DNA from: Epiperipatus broadwayi
Lineage: Eukaryota; Onychophora; Udeonychophora; Euonychophora; Peripatidae
DNA: 64,000 nt
Reading direction: 5' to 3'
Assembly (NCBI GenBank): GCA_028023455.1
Contig: JAQFVV010006427.1
Location: 806,001 to 870,000 of the forward strand
The position numbers were made by a program, and so were the translations under genes. Positions 59,453-64,000 of this stretch are shown in pieces. The stretch's first letter is position 1, and every line of letters starts with the position of its first letter. The notes beneath the pieces are model-generated. The model made no database searches, was not told where the DNA came from, and was given only the letters and a program-made list of their open reading frames with translations.

Positions 59453-61049
59453 AGTTCTGCTAAGAAAGAAGGAGAAATGAACTATCATTTTTTACATTGA
59501 GGACCAGTTAAAGCAAAAACCTCGGCCAACAGAATACCAATCTTAGGACGGCATGGGAATTCACGTTCATGGCAAGCAACGGATAAAATTGGTCATTTTA
59601 AAAAATCATAAGAACATTATATTCATTTGAACAATAAGAACTCTAAATTTTAAAACTTTTTGGTAAATACTGCAATAGAATCCTATCTGACCAAACTAAA
59701 ATATTTATTAATTAGTTTTAATTTTATTTGATGTGTTTCTTTTGTAAAATCATTTCCATTTATTTATTTATTTTTTGTTCTTTAAGTTTTATCATGATTT
59801 TTGTTTTTTGTTAAATTAATTATATAAATGTTAAACTTAAGTCAGGCGTGAATGGTTGTATATATTTGTAAAGTTATATTAGGGGAGGGTAATCTTAGGT
59901 TATTTGTGTCGTAGTTGAATTGGATCAATGGATGGGATATATTGGTGTGATTAGTAGATGTAATATCAGATTCGCTATGGGCAAAATCATTTCATATGCC
60001 GCACTCACTCGTTTGCCTATGGAAGGAATTATAAGACAGAATGCAGTTCCTTTCTATGGAATTTTTTTTTATTGCTCTTTTTGTCAGGTAGATGTAATAT
60101 TCCTATTTGACGAGAGGCAATTTCTTTTCTTAACTTTTTGGTGCTGCCATATTTCGTATTACATTGAATGCATCGATATATCAGATAAATTGACACCAGT
60201 TTTGGCTGCGAACCTTTAGCCTAAAGTTAAATAGGGATATAATGTTTTATTTTCAAATGCAAATCTATGTAGTCTATTCATACTCGACACTAAATAAAAA
60301 TGCATTAAATTTAAGTTGTTTATAGACGCTTGCATGGATTGGTTATCGGTTAAGTATGTTTTGGGTTTTCATATTTGATCAAAATATATAGACATTCGAT
60401 AAATAATGATACCTTACGGTGAGTATCTAAAATGTATTTATTCGGATGTCTTTTAAGTTATTGGTGACAATGCAAGTATCTTATGGTGAATACTATTGGG
60501 TTACTTATAAATTTCCCTCTGCAATTGTCAGTATCAATGATTTTATATTTTGATCGTTTATGTTTATTTTGAAATGTTTTTAACCGTTGTAATTTATGTA
60601 ACCGATCTATACTCAACATTATTAAAACAAATTTTTATAATTCCATCTGTGCGAACTTAATTAAAATGTAAACTTATAATATAATAGAAATTAAAACGTA
60701 AATTAAAATCTAAAGTAAAGTTAAAAATAATGTTAAATGTTAAAATGTAAACTGATACTAAAACAATTTTCAATCTTATATACATGTGCAAAAATAAATG
60801 TTTGTATGCTAATTACTGGCAGTGGCTTATTTTATTCTTCTTTTATATACTCTTAGATTATATTATTTAGTATCTGCTATTCCACTGAGCTAGTGACATG
60901 GGCTAATGACTGGAACCAAAATATTAAAAAAAAAATTTTTTTTTGACTTACGTATCTGCCTACTTTATAAATTTTTCTAGGTTCAAATGTCTAGATGGCG
61001 CCCTGTATTGCAGATTACGGTAATCTCACATTCTCCGGATCATTACAAC

Positions 61050-61067
61050 TGGTGCCCAACATGGGGC
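61050..61067 (+). promoter_or_regulatory. Primer-binding site, lysine tRNA
   Basis: TGGTGCCCAACATGGGGC, two bases after the LTR end. It matches the known lysine-tRNA primer site TGGCGCCCAACGTGGGGC except for C-to-T and G-to-A at its two CG dinucleotides, exactly the changes expected from CpG decay. Confidence 0.85.
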
Positions 61068-61776
61068 CGATCTATTAATAAAAACTACATATACCCTGAG
61101 TAAACTTCTTTTTTCAAAATGAAATATTTGTATCTGTTTACATAAAGTCATATACTTTAAATCTTATAAAAGCATTGCCAGAAAAAAATAGCACATATAT
61201 TAAATGCGAGAAAGTATAAATAATTTTAAACTGTATTTTGTTAAAAAGAAAGTCAAACGGTTGCATTTGATATGTTTTTTTTTTTGTTAATATAAATTAT
61301 GCTTTAATGTGTATAGGAGTGCACAGCCACGTAAGTTTATGATGGTAAATGTGATACCTTAAGGAGAGTACTTTTGAGAATTTACTTCAGAGTAATCCTA
61401 TATAGGCATTTCAATAAATCATAAATAAGTTGGTGGTATTTATAATTGTGCTGCAAATATACATGCATAAACCCATTATCTTTCAAAATATATTTACTTC
61501 AATGCAACCTTCCTAAATAATTTAAATAATTTGCTTGTCATGCCATGAGTAAACATAAAATGTATAAAATAAAATACAATTCTCGGGAGGAGGAGGTGTA
61601 AACATAAATGGTCCTTGAAAAACGATAGCCAACATTTTTTTTCTTATATACTGTATAGACTTTTGTAAAATTACTAACCGGATGTTTTTGTAAATGTCTT
61701 CAAAAATCATGTACCATAACTACTAACCCTAAGTAAATTTTTTTTTTGATCATTTTTTTAAGCAATTTTACTGATA
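61068..61776 (+). other. Non-coding interior of the LTR element
   Basis: About 700 bases without any gag, protease, RT or integrase remnant. A purine run, gggaggaggagg, at about 61576-61587 followed by tgtaa looks like a polypurine tract plus LTR start, but it lies about 190 bases before the actual 3' LTR. Immediately upstream of the 3' LTR there is no purine tract. Confidence 0.6.
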
Positions 61777-63978
61777 TGTAATGAGCACAGACATTGTTAC
61801 ATTGTTTTTTATTATTAAACATAAAGTTAAAATAAAAAGTTCACATTTAAAAACTTCTTTTTTTTTGTTAGACATAAAAATTGAAAATCTTAAACTCGTA
61901 TATATATATATAAAATTGCGCAGATGAAAAATTATTAAAATAAAACTTTATTAAAGAAAAAGTATTTTAAAACTAAATTTTAAAAAGATTTGGAGATAAA
62001 ATTATATCTTTAAATTTATCTTTAAATATATCTTTGGATTTGGAAAACAGGTTAATTAATGTTATGGAAATGATTATTTTAATTGGTCCAAGTGAATAAG
62101 CTCTTGGGCACTTAAATGTATAAACAACAGTCAGATAGGAAAACAATGGAAACTTTTAGCAAATAAAAAGAAATCCCTATGGAATCGGACCTCAGCGAAA
62201 AGGTCACCATCATGACGTAATGTTGAGTTAATCCACAAAATTATTATAAAAGGAAAGGTTTGAAAATAAGAGTTAGTTATTATGATGTGACTATATGTGT
62301 TAGTGCGGAGTTGAAGGAGAAGGGATTGAAAAGATGCACTCTTCAATCCCTTCAGTTCTGCTAAGAAAGAAGGAGAAATGAACTATCATTTTCTACATTG
62401 AGGACCAGTTAAAGCAAAAACCTCCAGATGGATAAATAAATCGGCCAACAGAATACCAATCTTAGGACAGTGTGGGAACTCACATTCATGGCAAGCAATG
62501 GATAAAATTGGACGTTTTAAAAAATCGTAAGAACTTTATATTCATTTGAACAATAAGAACTCTAAATTTTAAAACTTTTTGGTAAATACTGCAATAGAAT
62601 CCTATCTGACCAAACTAAAATATTTATTAATTAGGTATAATTTTATTTGATGTGTTTCTTTTGTAAAATCATTTCCATTTATTTATTTATTTATTTATTT
62701 TTTTGTTCTTTAAGTTTTATCATGATTTTTGTTTTTCGTTAAATTAATTATATAAATGTTAAACTTAAGTCGGGTGTGAATGGCTGTATAGATTTGTAAA
62801 GTTATATTAGGGGAGGGTAATCTTAGATTATTTGTGTCGTAGTTGAATTGGGTCAATGGATGGGATATATTGGTGTGATTAGTAGATGTAATATCAGATT
62901 CGCTACGGGCAGAATTGTTTCATATGCCACACTCACCTGTTTGCCTATGGAAGGAATTATAAGATGGAGAATGCTGTTCCTTTCTATGGAGTTTTTTTTT
63001 ATTGCTCTTCTTTCAGAGAGATGTAATATTCCTATTTGACGAGAGGCAATTTCTTCTCTTAACTTTTTGGTGCTGCCGTATTTTGTATTACATTGAATGC
63101 ATCGATATATCAGATAAATTGACACCAGTTTTGGCTGCGAACCTTTAGCCTAAGGTTAAATAGGGATAGAATGTTTTATTTTCAAATGCAAATCTATGTA
63201 GTCTATTCATACTCGACACTAAATAAAAATGCATTAAATTTAAGTTGTTTATAGATGCTTGCATGGATTGATTATCGGTTAAGTATGTTTTGGGTTTTCA
63301 TATTTGATCAAAATATATAGACATTCGATAAATAATGATACCTTATCTTGAGTGTCTAAAATGTATTTATTCGGATGTCTTTTAAGTTATTGGTGACAAT
63401 GCAAGTATCTTATGGTGAATACTACTGGGTTACTTATAAATTTCCCTCTGCAATTGTCAGTATCAATGATTTTATATTTTGATCATTTATGTTTATTTTG
63501 AAATGTTTTTAACCATTGTAATCTATGTAACCGATCTATACTCAACATTATTAAAACAAATTTTTATAATTCCATCTGTGCGAACTTAATTAAAATGTAA
63601 ACTTATAATATAATAGAAATTAAAATGTAAATTGAAATCTAAAGTAAAGTTAAAAATAATGTTAAATGTTAAAATGTAAACTGATACTAAAACAATTTTC
63701 CATCTTATATATATGTGCATAAATAAATGTTTGTATGCTAATTACTGGCAGTGGCTTATTTTATTCTTTTTTATATACTCTTAGATTATATTATTTAATC
63801 TCTGCTATTCCACTGAGCTAGTGACATGGGCTAATGACCGGAACCAAAATATTAAAAAAAAAAAAATTTTTTTTTGACTTACGTATCTGCCTACTTTATA
63901 AATTTTTCTAGGTTCAAATGCCTAGATGGCGCCCTGTAGTGCAGATTATGGTAAGCTCACATTCTTTGGATCGTTACA
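61777..63978 (+). repeat. 3' LTR (2.2 kb)
   Basis: TGTAATGAGCACAG... to ...ggatcgttaca, collinear with the 5' LTR. It has TATAAAAGG at 62245-62253, the stem-loop at 62319-62353, and an 18-bp segment at 62425-62442 missing from the 5' LTR. (AT)n follows to the window end. Confidence 0.95.
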
Positions 63979-64000
63979 ATATATATATATATGCATTTAT

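Larger units (their letters stand above)
58869..61047 (+). repeat. 5' LTR (2.2 kb)
   Basis: TGTAACGAGCACAG... to ...ggatcattaca. It carries a TATA box, an upstream CRE-like site and a perfect stem-loop, all conserved in the 3' LTR. The 99-codon open frame at 59920-60219 is not preserved as such in the other LTR, so it is not a gene. It lacks an 18-bp segment present in the 3' LTR (62425-62442). Confidence 0.95.
58869..63978 (+). mobile_element. LTR retrotransposon with 2.2-kb LTRs and non-coding interior
   Basis: Two direct LTRs (58869-61047, 2179 bp, and 61777-63978, 2202 bp) flank only 729 bp. LTRs begin TGTAA and end TTACA, a canonical 5-bp inverted terminus. A clear primer-binding site follows the 5' LTR. 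Both sides are (AT)n, so an ATAT duplication is compatible but uninformative. The interior has no gag or pol remains, so this is a large non-autonomous element of the LARD/TRIM kind, dependent on a relative's proteins. LTR differences are mostly C/T and G/A changes, several at CG, suggesting moderate age and CpG decay. Confidence 0.9.

Noticed and set aside
59920-60219. 99-codon frame inside the 5' LTR and its partners in the 3' LTR (62848-63039 plus, 62853-63125 minus)
   Set aside because: The frame is not preserved between the LTRs (frameshift and different ends), and the peptide has no recognisable domain.

Overview
The window is very AT-rich (my estimate by eye is about one quarter G+C), with long A/T runs and (AT)n microsatellites. 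I find no intact host gene: no credible exon chain, no rRNA and no tRNA gene. Everything recognisable is a mobile element or its remains, on both strands and at several ages. RTE-clade and other non-LTR retrotransposons, Ty3/gypsy-type LTR elements with a lysine-tRNA-like primer site, and hammerhead-ribozyme-bearing short repeats together point to an AT-rich invertebrate animal nuclear genome. I cannot name the species.

Layout. 0-18 kb: AT-rich spacer with three decayed elements: a Jockey/CR1-like LINE (1.9-3.4 kb), a short repeat insertion with an almost canonical hammerhead ribozyme (6.6-6.9 kb), and an old endonuclease/RT LINE (15.9-18.1 kb). 18-24.4 kb: a direct-plus-inverted array of a ~327-bp unit, an ancient minus-strand RTE copy with a younger plus-strand RTE 3' end nested in it, and an 867-bp foldback built from the hammerhead repeat and flanked by a 13-bp target-site duplication. 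26-28 kb: two decayed plus-strand LINE fragments. 33-36 kb: a chimera of the hammerhead repeat with the RTE 5' UTR, and a second hammerhead repeat family with tRNA-like A/B boxes. 36.2-44.6 kb: an 8.4-kb LTR retrotransposon with 3.0-kb LTRs and a deleted interior (broken gag-like ORF, protease tail, integrase tail). 45-50.4 kb: several unrelated tandem arrays below a minus-strand TATA-like site. 51-57.4 kb: two RTE copies on the minus strand; the right one is full length (about 3.26 kb) with a microsatellite TSD and microsatellite tail, but broken by frameshifts and stops. 58.9-64.0 kb: an LTR element with 2.2-kb LTRs around only about 0.7 kb of non-coding interior. Its LTRs carry a conserved TATA box and a perfect 12-bp stem-loop.

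How they fit together. The RTE elements are the only recognisable source of reverse transcriptase with full-length architecture here. The most interesting content is two families of short repeats (called HH-A and HH-B below) that carry type-I hammerhead ribozyme cores with a minimal stem III. Their insertions have 10-13-bp target-site duplications, and one HH-A copy is fused at a microhomology to RTE 5' UTR sequence. They look like animal retrozyme-like retroelements moved by a non-LTR reverse transcriptase, possibly RTE. The ribozyme structure is read directly from the sequence. Mobilisation by RTE is inference.
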